A program made the translations under genes and the position numbers. A model generated the notes under the pieces. That model saw nothing but the letters and a program-made list of their open reading frames with translations, ran no database searches and was not told the origin of the DNA. From Bacteroidota bacterium (lineage in GTDB: Bacteria > Bacteroidota > Bacteroidia > Bacteroidales > PUMT01), in contig PWHJ01000025.1 of assembly GCA_003554865.1 (NCBI GenBank), forward strand, positions 1 through 64,000: a stretch of DNA of 64,000 nucleotides. The letters are read 5' to 3'. The first letter of the stretch is position 1. The number at the start of each line of letters is the position of its first letter. This document shows, piece after piece, positions 54,953 to 63,942 of the stretch.

Positions 54953-55900
54953 ATGCAAAGTATCATACCACCAGTTGACAGGAACAATATAAAAGCCGAA
55001 TTAAGTGCGGCTAAATTCATCAGAAAAACAAACAATGCAAATAATGAGCTCTACATTGTAACCTCAGGCGATTCGCCCAATATAATGAAGGAAATAGGTC
55101 GCCTTAGAGAGCTCAGTTTCAGGCATGCCGGCGGAGGAACAGGTAAAGATATTGACATTGACAGTTACGATACACGGGAGGATCCCTATAAGCAACTTAT
55201 TGTATGGGACCCCAAGCACAATGAAATTCTCGGAGGATATCGCTTTTATATTCCGCCTGCCGATAAGCAGATTGATCCTTCAAAACTGGCAACTTCAAAA
55301 CTGTTCGATTTTTCAGAGACATTTAAAAAGGATTATCTCCCTTACATGATTGAACTGGGACGCTCATTTGTACAGCCGGCCTATCAGAGTACTTCAAGGG
55401 CAAGAAAAGGGCTTTTTGCCCTTGACAACCTGTGGGACGGTCTGGGTGCCATCGTTGTAGACAATCCTGAAATGAGGTACTTTTTCGGCAAAGTGACCAT
55501 GTATCAAAAATTTAACAACCAGGCTCGAAACCTGATACTATATTTTCTCAACAAATATTTTGCAGACAACGAAAAGCTGGTTACCCCGAAAAACCCGCTG
55601 GATCTTGACATTGATGACGAATCAATGAAATCGGTCTTTACGGGCAAGAATTACAGGGAAGACTATAAAATTCTTTCTCACAAAGTAAGAAGTTACGGGG
55701 AGGTTATTCCGCCACTTATAAATGCCTATATGAACCTTTCGCCTTCAATGAAGGTGTTCGGGACCGTTATTAACAAAGATTTCGGGAATGTTGAAGAAAC
55801 AGGCATTATGATCACAATTAGTGATCTTTACAAAAAGAAGGTGGAAAGACATGTTTCAACATACCAGAGGGTAAAATACTATATCCACACCAACCTTTAA
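54953..55900 (+). CDS. GNAT-like acyl-ACP N-acyltransferase, GlsB-like
   Basis: A 315-residue protein of the OlsB/GlsB hemolysin-like GNAT group. The N-terminal IMKEIGRLRELSFRHAGGG (about 44-62), LGGYRFYIPP (about 95) and YMIELGRSFVQPAYQS (about 132-147) are characteristic. Family members transfer a hydroxy-acyl chain from ACP to the amino group of ornithine or glycine, the first step of amino-lipid synthesis; the partner GlsA-like enzyme would then add the second chain. Glycine is favoured by recalled Bacteroides parallels, not by a diagnostic residue. Its end lies only 5 bp from the convergent purF-like gene. Confidence 0.8.
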   Translation: MQSIIPPVDRNNIKAELSAAKFIRKTNNANNELYIVTSGDSPNIMKEIGRLRELSFRHAGGGTGKDIDIDSYDTREDPYKQLIVWDPKHNEILGGYRFYIPPADKQIDPSKLATSKLFDFSETFKKDYLPYMIELGRSFVQPAYQSTSRARKGLFALDNLWDGLGAIVVDNPEMRYFFGKVTMYQKFNNQARNLILYFLNKYFADNEKLVTPKNPLDLDIDDESMKSVFTGKNYREDYKILSHKVRSYGEVIPPLINAYMNLSPSMKVFGTVINKDFGNVEETGIMITISDLYKKKVERHVSTYQRVKYYIHTNL

Positions 55901-55905
55901 ACGGC

Positions 55906-57807
55906 TCAATAAGCCCGGGTTTCTTTTGATTCAATGAAATTTATAAAAGATGAGTTAACTACCTTGTTGCCTCCAGGTGTGGGATAATCGCCGGTAAAAT
56001 ACCAGTCGCCACGGTCATTGGGACATGCTGTATGAAGATTTTCGATCGACTGGAAAACCACATCCACTCTAATTTTTAAGTCGACAGGCTTCAGCAATTC
56101 TGCTATTTTAAGGGAAATCTGACCGGTAGTGAAAGGTCTGTAGATCTCCTTTACATAGTTTACAATTTTATCTGCAGGCAAACCTTCCTGCTGCTTTGAC
56201 TTTTTATATATTTCATTTATAGTATTCTCCCTTCCCGTTTCCTTCAGCAATTCAATAGCCGCTCTGAATGCGACAAAATCACTCAGTTTTGTCATATCAA
56301 TGCCATAACAATCGGGGTACCTGATCTGAGGTGAAGATGATACCACAATGATCCGTTTCGGACCAAGGCGGCCCAGTATCTTCAATACACTTTTTTTGAG
56401 TGTGGTGCCTCTCACTATTGAATCGTCAATTATTACAAGGTTATCTTTTCCTGGTTTTATGGTGCCGTATGTTATATCGTACACATGTTCGACAAGATCC
56501 TCACGCCCCTTCTGCTGTGTTATGAATGTGCGAAGCTTTACATCCTTGACAGCTATATTCTCAACCCTCGGCCGGCGACCAATTATTTTTTTTATTTCCT
56601 TCTCTGAAAGATCGCGGCCCCCTTCAATTATATCCCTGGCCTTCTGTCTCATCATATGTTCTTCAACACCTTTAACAAGTCCCAGAAAAGCAGATTCGGC
56701 CGTATTGGGAACATATGAAAAAACGGTATTGTCCAGCTCTTTTCCAACAATATCCATAACTGCAGGGGTAAGAAGTTCGCCCAGTTTTTTTCTTTCACTG
56801 TAAATATCCCTGTCACTTCCCCTTGAAAAATAAATTCTCTCAAATGAACATGACTTACGGGGAGCAGGTGACCTGACAAGCTCCTCTCCCACATTCCCGT
56901 CTTTTGATATAATAAGTGCATGACCGGGTTTAAGCTCATTAACCTTATCAGATGCAACATTCATAACTGTCTGTATAACGGGTCTTTCAGAAGCGGCAAC
57001 TACCATCTCCTCGTCATAATAATAAAATGCCGGCCTTATTCCCCAGGGATCCCTGTTTACAAACATATCTCCGTGACCCAGTATGCCGGTTATAACATAC
57101 CCCCCGTCCCAGTCACCGCTGGAATCCATAAGGATCTTCTTCAAATCCAGGCTTTTTTCAATCAACCCTGAGATCTCTCTTGTTGGCACACCCTCTTTTT
57201 TATACCTACGATAAAGAATCTGGTTTTCCTCATCAATAAAATAACCCATTTTTTCAAGCACCGTAACCGTATCGGTATATTCTTTGGGATGCTGTCCCAG
57301 TTCAATAAGACGGGAAAAAAGCTCTTCCACATTGGTGAGATTAAAGTTCCCCGCCAAAACAAGATTCCTTGACTTCCAGTTATTTTCGCGCATTACAGGG
57401 TGCACATACTCTATACTGTTTTTACCGAAAGTCTCATATCTGAGGTGCCCCATGTAAATATTGCCGGCAAAGGGGATATTGCTCAGGGCATAGGAAGCGT
57501 CATCTATTAATCCCGGATGTTTCTCCTTTACTTTTTGAAAATGGGAATGGATATTTTGAAAAACATCATTTATAGAAGTTGAGGTATTTGAACGCTGGCG
57601 AAATATATAAGGCTTGCCGGGCTCGCGGTTTAATTTCAGGCTAACTACCCCGGCTCCGTCCTGGCCCCGGTTTCGCTGTTTTTCCATCAAAAGATACAGC
57701 TTGTTTAGTCCATACATCCAGGTACCGTATTTCAGCTGATAATATTCCAGAGGCTTTAAAAGACGTATTACTGCTATTCCGCAGTCATGGGTTAAAAGAT
57801 CAGACAT
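55906..57807 (-). CDS. Long-form amidophosphoribosyltransferase (PurF-like)
   Basis: A 633-residue two-domain protein, much longer than standard PurF (about 470-510). The N-terminal class II glutaminase half has Cys9 in HDCGIAV, expected to become the catalytic N-terminal Cys after processing, with RGQDGAGVV and GHLRYETFG. The phosphoribosyltransferase half has FERIYFSRGSDRDIYSERKKLG (about 327), VPNTAESAF, and the PRPP loop VIIDDSIVRGTT (about 478). An insertion of about 45 residues lies between these blocks. I recall this long form in other Bacteroidetes, annotated as PurF, the first committed purine step. It may be the main enzyme or a paralogue; the genome would decide. Confidence 0.85.
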   Translation of the reverse strand: MSDLLTHDCGIAVIRLLKPLEYYQLKYGTWMYGLNKLYLLMEKQRNRGQDGAGVVSLKLNREPGKPYIFRQRSNTSTSINDVFQNIHSHFQKVKEKHPGLIDDASYALSNIPFAGNIYMGHLRYETFGKNSIEYVHPVMRENNWKSRNLVLAGNFNLTNVEELFSRLIELGQHPKEYTDTVTVLEKMGYFIDEENQILYRRYKKEGVPTREISGLIEKSLDLKKILMDSSGDWDGGYVITGILGHGDMFVNRDPWGIRPAFYYYDEEMVVAASERPVIQTVMNVASDKVNELKPGHALIISKDGNVGEELVRSPAPRKSCSFERIYFSRGSDRDIYSERKKLGELLTPAVMDIVGKELDNTVFSYVPNTAESAFLGLVKGVEEHMMRQKARDIIEGGRDLSEKEIKKIIGRRPRVENIAVKDVKLRTFITQQKGREDLVEHVYDITYGTIKPGKDNLVIIDDSIVRGTTLKKSVLKILGRLGPKRIIVVSSSPQIRYPDCYGIDMTKLSDFVAFRAAIELLKETGRENTINEIYKKSKQQEGLPADKIVNYVKEIYRPFTTGQISLKIAELLKPVDLKIRVDVVFQSIENLHTACPNDRGDWYFTGDYPTPGGNKVVNSSFINFIESKETRAY

Positions 57808-57886
57808 TGGTAATATTGGTAAAAGTTATATGGCTTTTGCATACACATGATATGGTGAATTCCTGAAGCTACCGGTAGCCGGTTTT

Positions 57887-58336
57887 TTAATCATTGTTCT
57901 CCTCAAGAGGGGGAGGATCAATATATGTACTTACTATAAAAGCACGCGGATAATCTTTATCAATTTCCGAGAGTACCTTAAGAGCCTGGCTTTTTGTTCT
58001 GAAATCACCCACATAAACCTTAAAGTTGGGCTCGTCATAAACCAGATGAGCTTCAATGTCGGGATACTTCTCATAAAATTCCGCTCTTGCATTAGTGGCA
58101 TTATTACGTGCTTCATGTCCCGACTCTGAAAAAATCCTGATCCTGTAGCCGGGTATACCCTCCTTCTCGCTGTTAATGAAAGCATGTCTTTTGAGCAGCT
58201 CTTCCAGACGTGAGTCCTGCATCACATTAACCTCCCCCTTGCCGCTCCTTTCCTGTGCAAAAACCTCCCCGTCGGATAGGCAGTAAATTCCAGCGAAACA
58301 CAAAATTGATAACAAAACAATATTAATTCTTGTCAT
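57887..58336 (-). CDS. SPOR-domain exported protein
   Basis: A 149-residue protein with a signal peptide (about 1-28, to DGEVFAQ) and a C-terminal SPOR-like domain (about 62-138): GYRIRIFSESGHEARNNA, then FYEKYPDIEAHLVYDEPNFKVYVGDFRTKSQALKVLSEIDKDYPRAFIV in two halves. SPOR domains bind glycan strands lacking stem peptides and often mark division or cell-wall proteins. It lies 79 bp upstream of the purF-like gene on the same strand. A specific role is not assigned. Confidence 0.85.
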   Translation of the reverse strand: MTRINIVLLSILCFAGIYCLSDGEVFAQERSGKGEVNVMQDSRLEELLKRHAFINSEKEGIPGYRIRIFSESGHEARNNATNARAEFYEKYPDIEAHLVYDEPNFKVYVGDFRTKSQALKVLSEIDKDYPRAFIVSTYIDPPPLEENND

Positions 58337-58552
58337 AAGCTTTCAAATGCCGTTAAAAAAAAGCGCTCCTGCAAACTTCATTCCCTCCCCGTTTAAAAAT
58401 ACGGGGTAAAATTATAAAAAATTACTTTAACCTGAAATCTCACTCTAAAAACGCAAACATTTGCAAATTAGTTTGATTAATTTCATTAAACACTCTCTAC
58501 TGCCAACCCCGGGCAAACAGCTTTATTTTGCAAACGAATTGACAATGGGGGG
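58337..58552. other. Intergenic region with hairpin between LEA2-like and SPOR genes
   Basis: 216 bp of AT-rich sequence with a hairpin CCCCGT/ACGGGG (58387-58392 and 58401-58406) around an 8-nt loop, perhaps ending the upstream LEA2-like transcript. No long T-run follows. Nothing else is recognised. Confidence 0.4.
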
Positions 58553-59014
58553 TTAAAAGTCAAGAGGAACAGTTTCTTTGACCTCAAGGGTGCGGGGTAC
58601 AAGAAAAGCCCTGAATTTTATTTTTCCCTCAACGGTAACAGTAGCACTCCTCTCAAACAAAAACCTCATTATTGCAACTCTCCCGCCTGAAAAATCTTCA
58701 ATATCAATATTAACGTTTAAAGGATAAACGGCGGATGAACGTCCCTGAATTACAACATCTCCCATTTCGGTTATTTTGCCGAGCTGCCTGTTGTTGAGAA
58801 AAACATCAATATCCGCATCAACAAGACGCACCCGGAAAGCATTGGGATTATCGACAGGAACATGCAGCTCCAGTTCAATGCCTTTTTCACCGAATCCTAT
58901 GAACTCAAAATGCTCAATCTCGCCGACTTCGATCTCTTCAATTTTTGTGCAACCGGCCGATAAAAGGATCAGGAACCCCAAAAAAGCAAAAAAGTAAATC
59001 CGGTAAAGGGTCAT
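58553..59014 (-). CDS. LEA2/WHy-domain lipoprotein
   Basis: A 153-residue lipoprotein. The signal ends in LLSAGC (Cys22). The rest is a single LEA type 2/WHy-like beta domain, with the IELELHVPVDNPNAFRVRLVDADIDVFLNNRQLG strand block (about 50-84) typical of LEA14 relatives: the NPN motif followed by a short beta hairpin. The family is linked with desiccation or stress in other organisms, but bacterial members are poorly known. It lies alone between yebC and the SPOR gene, all on the minus strand but with gaps over 200 bp on each side. Confidence 0.8.
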   Translation of the reverse strand: MTLYRIYFFAFLGFLILLSAGCTKIEEIEVGEIEHFEFIGFGEKGIELELHVPVDNPNAFRVRLVDADIDVFLNNRQLGKITEMGDVVIQGRSSAVYPLNVNIDIEDFSGGRVAIMRFLFERSATVTVEGKIKFRAFLVPRTLEVKETVPLDF

Positions 59015-59231
59015 TGATAAAATTTTAATTTGAAAGGGGAAAAATAATAAAAAAAATTGAATTGCATCCGGTCAAGGGAACAGCTGAAGAAAAATTCGGA
59101 ATCTGCACAATTATCTCAACAATACTTCCCTGCACAATTTTACCGGGAATTGCATGAATAGCAATATTGATGATCTGGATGTGGCCGGGATTCGAGTTGG
59201 GACCTGGCGCACCCTTTACCTGAATTAATGA
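59015..59231. other. Intergenic region upstream of the LEA2-like gene
   Basis: 217 bp between the end of yebC and the start of the LEA2-like gene. I see no ORF, terminator or promoter consensus that I would defend. Confidence 0.35.
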
Positions 59232-59978
59232 TCAGCTTTCCAGGGCCTCAATTACCTCGTCGGTAATTTCAAGGTTGTGGTATACATTCTGTACATCGTC
59301 GTCTTCCTCAAGCTCTTCAATTACCTTGAGCACCTTGAGGGCATCGTCGCGCTCCAGCTGTTTGTATTCAAACGGTATTCTCCTGAGTTCGGAGTTTTCC
59401 GGCTCGATACCCATTTCTTCAAGTTTTTTTCTCACCTTTCCGAATGATTCAAGTGAAGTGGTTATAGAAAGGGAGTTGTCAAAATATTCGATATCTTCGG
59501 CACCTGCGTCAATAACTTCAAGCTCAAGCATTTCCCTGTCACCAACAGCTTCTTTATCAATGGTAATAGAGCCTTTTCTCTCAAAAAGGAAGCTGACAGA
59601 ACCGCTGGTAGCCAGGTTGCCTCCCTTTTTATTGAAAATGGCTCGTATATTACCTACAGTTCTTTGATTATTATCTGTTAATGACTCGATAAAAACGGCT
59701 ATTCCATGGGGAGCATAACCTTCGTAAGTTATCTCCTGGAGATTTGATGAATCTTTGTCGGCTTTACTGATGGCCCGTTCAATATTGTCTTTGGGCATAT
59801 TGGCCCCTTTTGCATTGGCAATGGCCATGCGAAGACGCGAATTTTTCGCCGGATCGGCTCCTCCTTCCTTTATGGCTATTTCTATCTCTTTGACAAGCCT
59901 TGAGAAGAGCTTTGAACGCCTTGCATCCTGCGCCCATTTTTTCCTTTTAATTGAAGACCATTTATTGTGTCCAGCCAT
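59232..59978 (-). CDS. YebC/PmpR family protein
   Basis: A 248-residue YebC/TACO1-like protein, full length. The N-terminal signature is AGHNKWSSIKRKKWAQDARRSK (about 2-23), followed by AIANAKGANMPKDNIERAI (about 52-70) and the TYEGYAPHGIAVFIESLTDNNQRT block (about 85-108). Members act as transcriptional regulators or, as shown recently for relatives, help ribosomes pass polyproline-like stalls. A perfect -7 element (TATTTTTG, minus) lies about 35 bp before the ATG. It is a single gene and divergent from miaB. Confidence 0.92.
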   Translation of the reverse strand: MAGHNKWSSIKRKKWAQDARRSKLFSRLVKEIEIAIKEGGADPAKNSRLRMAIANAKGANMPKDNIERAISKADKDSSNLQEITYEGYAPHGIAVFIESLTDNNQRTVGNIRAIFNKKGGNLATSGSVSFLFERKGSITIDKEAVGDREMLELEVIDAGAEDIEYFDNSLSITTSLESFGKVRKKLEEMGIEPENSELRRIPFEYKQLERDDALKVLKVIEELEEDDDVQNVYHNLEITDEVIEALES

Positions 59979-60013
59979 ATTCTATTGCCTGAAAGTTTAA
60001 CATTAATTTTTGC

Positions 60014-60021
60014 CAAAAATA
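60014..60021 (-). promoter_or_regulatory. Promoter -7 element for the yebC-type gene
   Basis: TATTTTTG on the minus strand matches TAnnTTTG, 35 bp before the ATG at 59978, with a predicted leader of about 28 nt. Confidence 0.5.
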
Positions 60022-60115
60022 CAAGTCTGTAAAATTGCACTTTTTTTACAAACTATTATACCCCCGTCTTTATTTTAAAGACTTATTCTGCAATCTTAAA
60101 GAAAAGCTGCCGTTA

Positions 60116-60146
60116 TTTAATATCCGGAATGCAATATGTATCTTTG
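60116..60146 (+). promoter_or_regulatory. Promoter for miaB
   Basis: TTTA (60116-60119), 19 bp, TATCTTTG (60139-60146). The -7 element is perfect, the -33 three of four at the exact spacing. The ATG lies 20 nt past the -7 element. Confidence 0.55.
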
Positions 60147-60166
60147 CATAAATCTCTCAATAAAAG

Positions 60167-61573
60167 ATGCTAAAAGAAAAACCCGTAAATAAAACAAACC
60201 CGGCCGCTCATGTAACTCCTGCCGAATATGGGAGGGTGTATATAGAAACTTTCGGTTGTCAGATGAATGTAAGTGACAGCCAGGTGGCAGTTTCGGTATT
60301 GAAGAAGAAGGGGCTGGAGGTTACAGACAACATTGGCGAAGCTGATGTTATCCTTGTAAACACCTGCTCAATAAGAGAAAATGCTGAAAAGAGGGTTTGG
60401 GGGCGTCTGCAGGTTTTTGCAGGGGAAAAAAAGAGGCGGCCCGGGGTAATAGTGGGGGTAATAGGATGCATGGCTGAACGACTTAAGAGTCAACTCCTTG
60501 ATAATAGCGCAACTGTTGATATAGTGGCAGGTCCGGATGCATACCGCAAGCTGCCCGAACTGATCGAAGAGGCCTCTTCCGGCCAGCAGGCAATAAATGT
60601 ATTGCTCAGCCGTGAAGAAACATATGCTGATATAGAGCCTGTCCGTTCAGGGAAAAACAATGTTACCGCATTTGTCTCTATTATGCGGGGATGCAACAAT
60701 TTCTGCTCGTACTGTGTTGTCCCCTTCACAAGGGGCAGGGAAAGAAGCCGTGCCCCCTCCACAATTCTCGGGGAAGTGAGGACTCTGATAGAAAATGGAT
60801 ACAAAGAGGTGACCCTTTTGGGGCAAAATGTCAACTCGTACAGGTGGACTGACTCTCAGGGAGATGAAGTTATGGATTTTCCCGAACTGATCGAAAAAGT
60901 GGCCCTCCTGTCTCCCGATCTCAGAGTACGTTTTTCCACATCACATCCGAAAGATATAAGCGACAAGCTGCTTTACACCATAGCAGCACACAAAAATATA
61001 TGCAAACACATTCACCTGCCGGTGCAATCGGGCAGCAGTCGTATACTGAAACTGATGAACAGGGCTTACACCCGTGAAAGTTATATGGAAAGGATCAATG
61101 CTGTAAAAACTATAATTCCCGGTTGTACAGTTACAACTGATATTATAGCAGGCTTTTGCTCGGAAACTGAGAAGGATCATCAGCAAACCATTTCACTTAT
61201 TAAAGAGGCAGGTTTTGATTTTGCATTTATGTTTAAATACTCGGAACGCCCCGGAACACCTGCCGGAGATAAACTGACCGACGATGTGGCGGAAGAGGTA
61301 AAAACAAGAAGGCTCAACGAGATTATAGAACTGCAAAACAGCTTGTCAGCAGAAAGTAAAAAAAATGATCTGGGAAAAGTTTATAAAGTGCTGGCCGAAA
61401 GTTTTTCCAAAAAATCAGAAAATGAGCTTTTCGGACGCACCTCACATAACAAGTCAGCAGTATTTCCCAAACAGAATTACCAACCGGGTGATTATGTAAA
61501 TGTGAAAATTACAGGTCACACCTCGGCAACACTGATAGGCTGTCCGGAAAAAACCTTGTCACCGGTGCTCTAG
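60167..61573 (+). CDS. miaB: tRNA-2-methylthio-N6-dimethylallyladenosine synthase MiaB
   Basis: A 468-residue radical SAM methylthiotransferase modifying A37 of tRNAs reading UNN codons. The N-terminal UPF0004 domain starts with ETFGCQMNVSDS (about 29-40), the radical SAM cluster is MRGCNNFCSYCVVPFTRGRE with Cys176, Cys180 and Cys183, and the C-terminal TRAM-like domain ends the protein (about 385-455). It is transcribed from a consensus promoter, divergent from yebC and convergent with aspS. The lengths and motifs are all normal. Confidence 0.97.
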   Translation: MLKEKPVNKTNPAAHVTPAEYGRVYIETFGCQMNVSDSQVAVSVLKKKGLEVTDNIGEADVILVNTCSIRENAEKRVWGRLQVFAGEKKRRPGVIVGVIGCMAERLKSQLLDNSATVDIVAGPDAYRKLPELIEEASSGQQAINVLLSREETYADIEPVRSGKNNVTAFVSIMRGCNNFCSYCVVPFTRGRERSRAPSTILGEVRTLIENGYKEVTLLGQNVNSYRWTDSQGDEVMDFPELIEKVALLSPDLRVRFSTSHPKDISDKLLYTIAAHKNICKHIHLPVQSGSSRILKLMNRAYTRESYMERINAVKTIIPGCTVTTDIIAGFCSETEKDHQQTISLIKEAGFDFAFMFKYSERPGTPAGDKLTDDVAEEVKTRRLNEIIELQNSLSAESKKNDLGKVYKVLAESFSKKSENELFGRTSHNKSAVFPKQNYQPGDYVNVKITGHTSATLIGCPEKTLSPVL

Positions 61574-61643
61574 ACAGCAGAGCTTTAGGATAATTAATTG
61601 CTCAGCTGGCGGCCGGCAGGTAATCATTGGCAGGTCTGCACGG

Positions 61644-63392
61644 CTACTTCTCAACCTTTATTTTCAATTCCTTTAGCTGCTCCTGTGATATAGGAGAAGG
61701 AGTGTTTATCATCACATCACGGCCGGCATTGTTTTTGGGAAATGCAATATAATCGCGAATTGATTCAGACCCGCCAAACAAAGCCACCCAGCGATCGAAA
61801 CCAAAAGCGATCCCTCCGTGAGGGGGAGTGCCATAGCGCAAAGCATCCATAAAAAAGCCGAACTGCTCGCGGGCCTGCCTGGGAGTAAAGCCCAGAATTT
61901 CAAACATTTTTTGCTGCAATTGAGAATTATGTATCCGAACAGACCCCCCCCCGATTTCCACACCGTTTATTACCAGATCGTATGCATTTGCACGAACATT
62001 TCCAGGATCGGTATCAAGGAGTGGAATATCCTCATCTTTAGGAGAAGTAAAAGGGTGATGCATTGAATAGTATCTTTGCGTTTCATCGTCCCACTCCAAA
62101 AGGGGAAAATCAACAACCCACAGCGGGGCAAACTCTCCATCCTTTCTCAGTCCGAGCCGCCCGGCCACTTCAAGCCGCAGCTCACCCAAAGCTTTAAGTG
62201 TCTTCCTCCGTTCGCCGGCCAATATTAAAAGCATATCTCCTGTCCCTGCATTAAATTGATCCATGAGGCTTTTAAGCTTCTCTTCACCGAAAAACTTATC
62301 GACAGAGGAGCTCACAGACCCGTCCTCTTTGAATTTTACATAAACCAACCCTTTTGCACCTATCTGGGGTTTTTTCACAAAGGAGGTAAGCTGATCCGTC
62401 TCTTTCCTGGTAAAGGAAGCTCCCTGCCTTACACATATCCCCCCGATGTATTCGGCATTGTCAAATATTGCAAACCCCTCTCCCTTTACAGCAGGTGTTA
62501 TCTCCCTTATTTTCATACCGAACCTGATATCTGGCTTGTCGGTACCGTAGCTGTCTATAGCCTGCCGGTAAGGAGTGCAGGGAAAAGGACCGCTGAACTC
62601 ATGCCCTTTCAGCTTCATAAAAAGGTGCTTGGTCAGGCCTTCAAATGTTTTAAGCAGATCTTCCTGCTCAACGAAAGACATTTCACAATCCACCTGTGTA
62701 AACTCAGGTTGCCTGTCCGCCCTCAAATCCTCATCCCTGAAACACTTCACTATCTGGTAATATTTGTCATAACCGGAAATCATCAAAAGCTGCTTAAACA
62801 TCTGGGGCGACTGGGGCAGGGCATAAAACTCACCGGGATTCAGCCTTGAGGGAACAACATAATCCCTTGCTCCTTCAGGAGTAGACTTAATTAAAAAAGG
62901 GGTTTCAACCTCCATAAAATCCATCGAGTTAAGATAAAACCTTACCTCGGAAGCCATTCGGTGTCTCAGATACAGATTTTTTTGAAGGGCCCCCCGTCGC
63001 AGATCAAGATAGCGGTACTTCATTCGCAGCTCATCCCCACCGTCGGTTTCATCCTCGATTGTGAAAGGAGGCAGTTCGGAAGTATTGAGCAGGTCCAGGC
63101 GTTCAACCTCAATTTCAATCTCACCGGTTGGCATCTTCGGGTTTTTATTGCTTCTCTCGCAAACTTTTCCCCTGACAGAGACCACGTATTCTCTTCCCAG
63201 CTCGCGTGCCCGCAAACACAAATCTGCATTTGCATCCATGTTGAACACCAGCTGAGTGATACCGTAGCGGTCACGCAAATCGACAAATGTCATACCCCCA
63301 AGATTGCGTATTCGCTGAACCCATCCGCTTAATGTCACTTCCGAGCCAATATTGCTTATATTCAGCTCTCCACAGGTGTGTGATCTGTACAT
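61644..63392 (-). CDS. aspS: Aspartate-tRNA ligase (AspRS)
   Basis: A class II synthetase charging tRNA-Asp. The track start at 63437 adds a 15-residue extension; the ATG at 63392 ([11 protein letters not shown]) starts exactly where AspRS proteins do and gives 582 residues. The OB-fold anticodon domain (about 1-110), [23 protein letters not shown] (motif 2 region, about 213-235), the bacterial GAD-type insertion (about 290-400) and the C-terminal [17 protein letters not shown] (motif 3, about 520) are visible. In motif 3 the usual GLDR is GFDR, a conservative change next to the conserved Arg. It is convergent with miaB. Confidence 0.96.
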   Translation of the reverse strand: MYRSHTCGELNISNIGSEVTLSGWVQRIRNLGGMTFVDLRDRYGITQLVFNMDANADLCLRARELGREYVVSVRGKVCERSNKNPKMPTGEIEIEVERLDLLNTSELPPFTIEDETDGGDELRMKYRYLDLRRGALQKNLYLRHRMASEVRFYLNSMDFMEVETPFLIKSTPEGARDYVVPSRLNPGEFYALPQSPQMFKQLLMISGYDKYYQIVKCFRDEDLRADRQPEFTQVDCEMSFVEQEDLLKTFEGLTKHLFMKLKGHEFSGPFPCTPYRQAIDSYGTDKPDIRFGMKIREITPAVKGEGFAIFDNAEYIGGICVRQGASFTRKETDQLTSFVKKPQIGAKGLVYVKFKEDGSVSSSVDKFFGEEKLKSLMDQFNAGTGDMLLILAGERRKTLKALGELRLEVAGRLGLRKDGEFAPLWVVDFPLLEWDDETQRYYSMHHPFTSPKDEDIPLLDTDPGNVRANAYDLVINGVEIGGGSVRIHNSQLQQKMFEILGFTPRQAREQFGFFMDALRYGTPPHGGIAFGFDRWVALFGGSESIRDYIAFPKNNAGRDVMINTPSPISQEQLKELKIKVEK

Positions 63393-63492
63393 TGTCTCAA
63401 ATTTTGTTATTTTGCGAAAATAAGAAGAATTTTGCACTTACTTTATGACCGTTATAAAAAATTGTATTTGCTGACTTTTATCCCGATAGGCA

Positions 63493-63942
63493 ATGGACCC
63501 TATGCCGTTAAATGATGACCATTTCATGAAGGAAGCCCTCAAGGAGGCACACAAAGCCCTTGCAAAAGATGAAGTTCCCGTCGGAGCGGTCATTGTATGC
63601 GATAAAACCATAATTGCACGGGCCTTCAATATGACTGAAACACTTAACGACCCGACAGCACATGCTGAAATGCAAGCTTTTACAGCCGCATCTAATTATC
63701 TGGGAGGAAAATACCTTACAGATTGCATACTTTACGTAACACTCGAGCCATGTCTAATGTGTGCCGGAGCATCTTACTGGACCCGGATAAAAAAAATAGT
63801 CTACGGGGCAGGTGATCCCAAGCGGGGCTACACAGTAACGGGAGGTGATCCGCTTCATCCCCGGACCACCGTAGTTTCAGGTGTTCAGGAAAAAGAGTGC
63901 TCGGGGTTACTTGAAGATTTCTTTAAAAGCAAAAGAAAATAA
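63493..63942 (+). CDS. tadA: tRNA adenosine(34) deaminase TadA (nucleoside deaminase family)
   Basis: A 149-residue zinc-dependent deaminase. The signature is complete: HAE at residues 57-59, with Glu59 the proton shuttle, and PCLMC with Cys87 and Cys90, followed by GAGDPKRG (about 106-113). TadA converts A34 to inosine in tRNA-Arg; the flanking VPVGAVIV segment (about 28-35) and length fit it well, though related guanine deaminases cannot be fully excluded. A TGTATTTG box (63473-63480) may be the -7 element with one change. It is divergent from aspS and is the last complete gene of the window. Confidence 0.9.
   Translation: MDPMPLNDDHFMKEALKEAHKALAKDEVPVGAVIVCDKTIIARAFNMTETLNDPTAHAEMQAFTAASNYLGGKYLTDCILYVTLEPCLMCAGASYWTRIKKIVYGAGDPKRGYTVTGGDPLHPRTTVVSGVQEKECSGLLEDFFKSKRK

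Noticed and set aside
61830-61860. GFDR in AspRS motif 3 as a sign of altered enzyme
   Set aside because: Conservative change beside an intact arginine; all other motifs are normal.
63392-63437. 15-residue N-terminal extension of AspRS
   Set aside because: The ATG at 63392 matches the standard AspRS start; the extension lies in AT-rich leader sequence.
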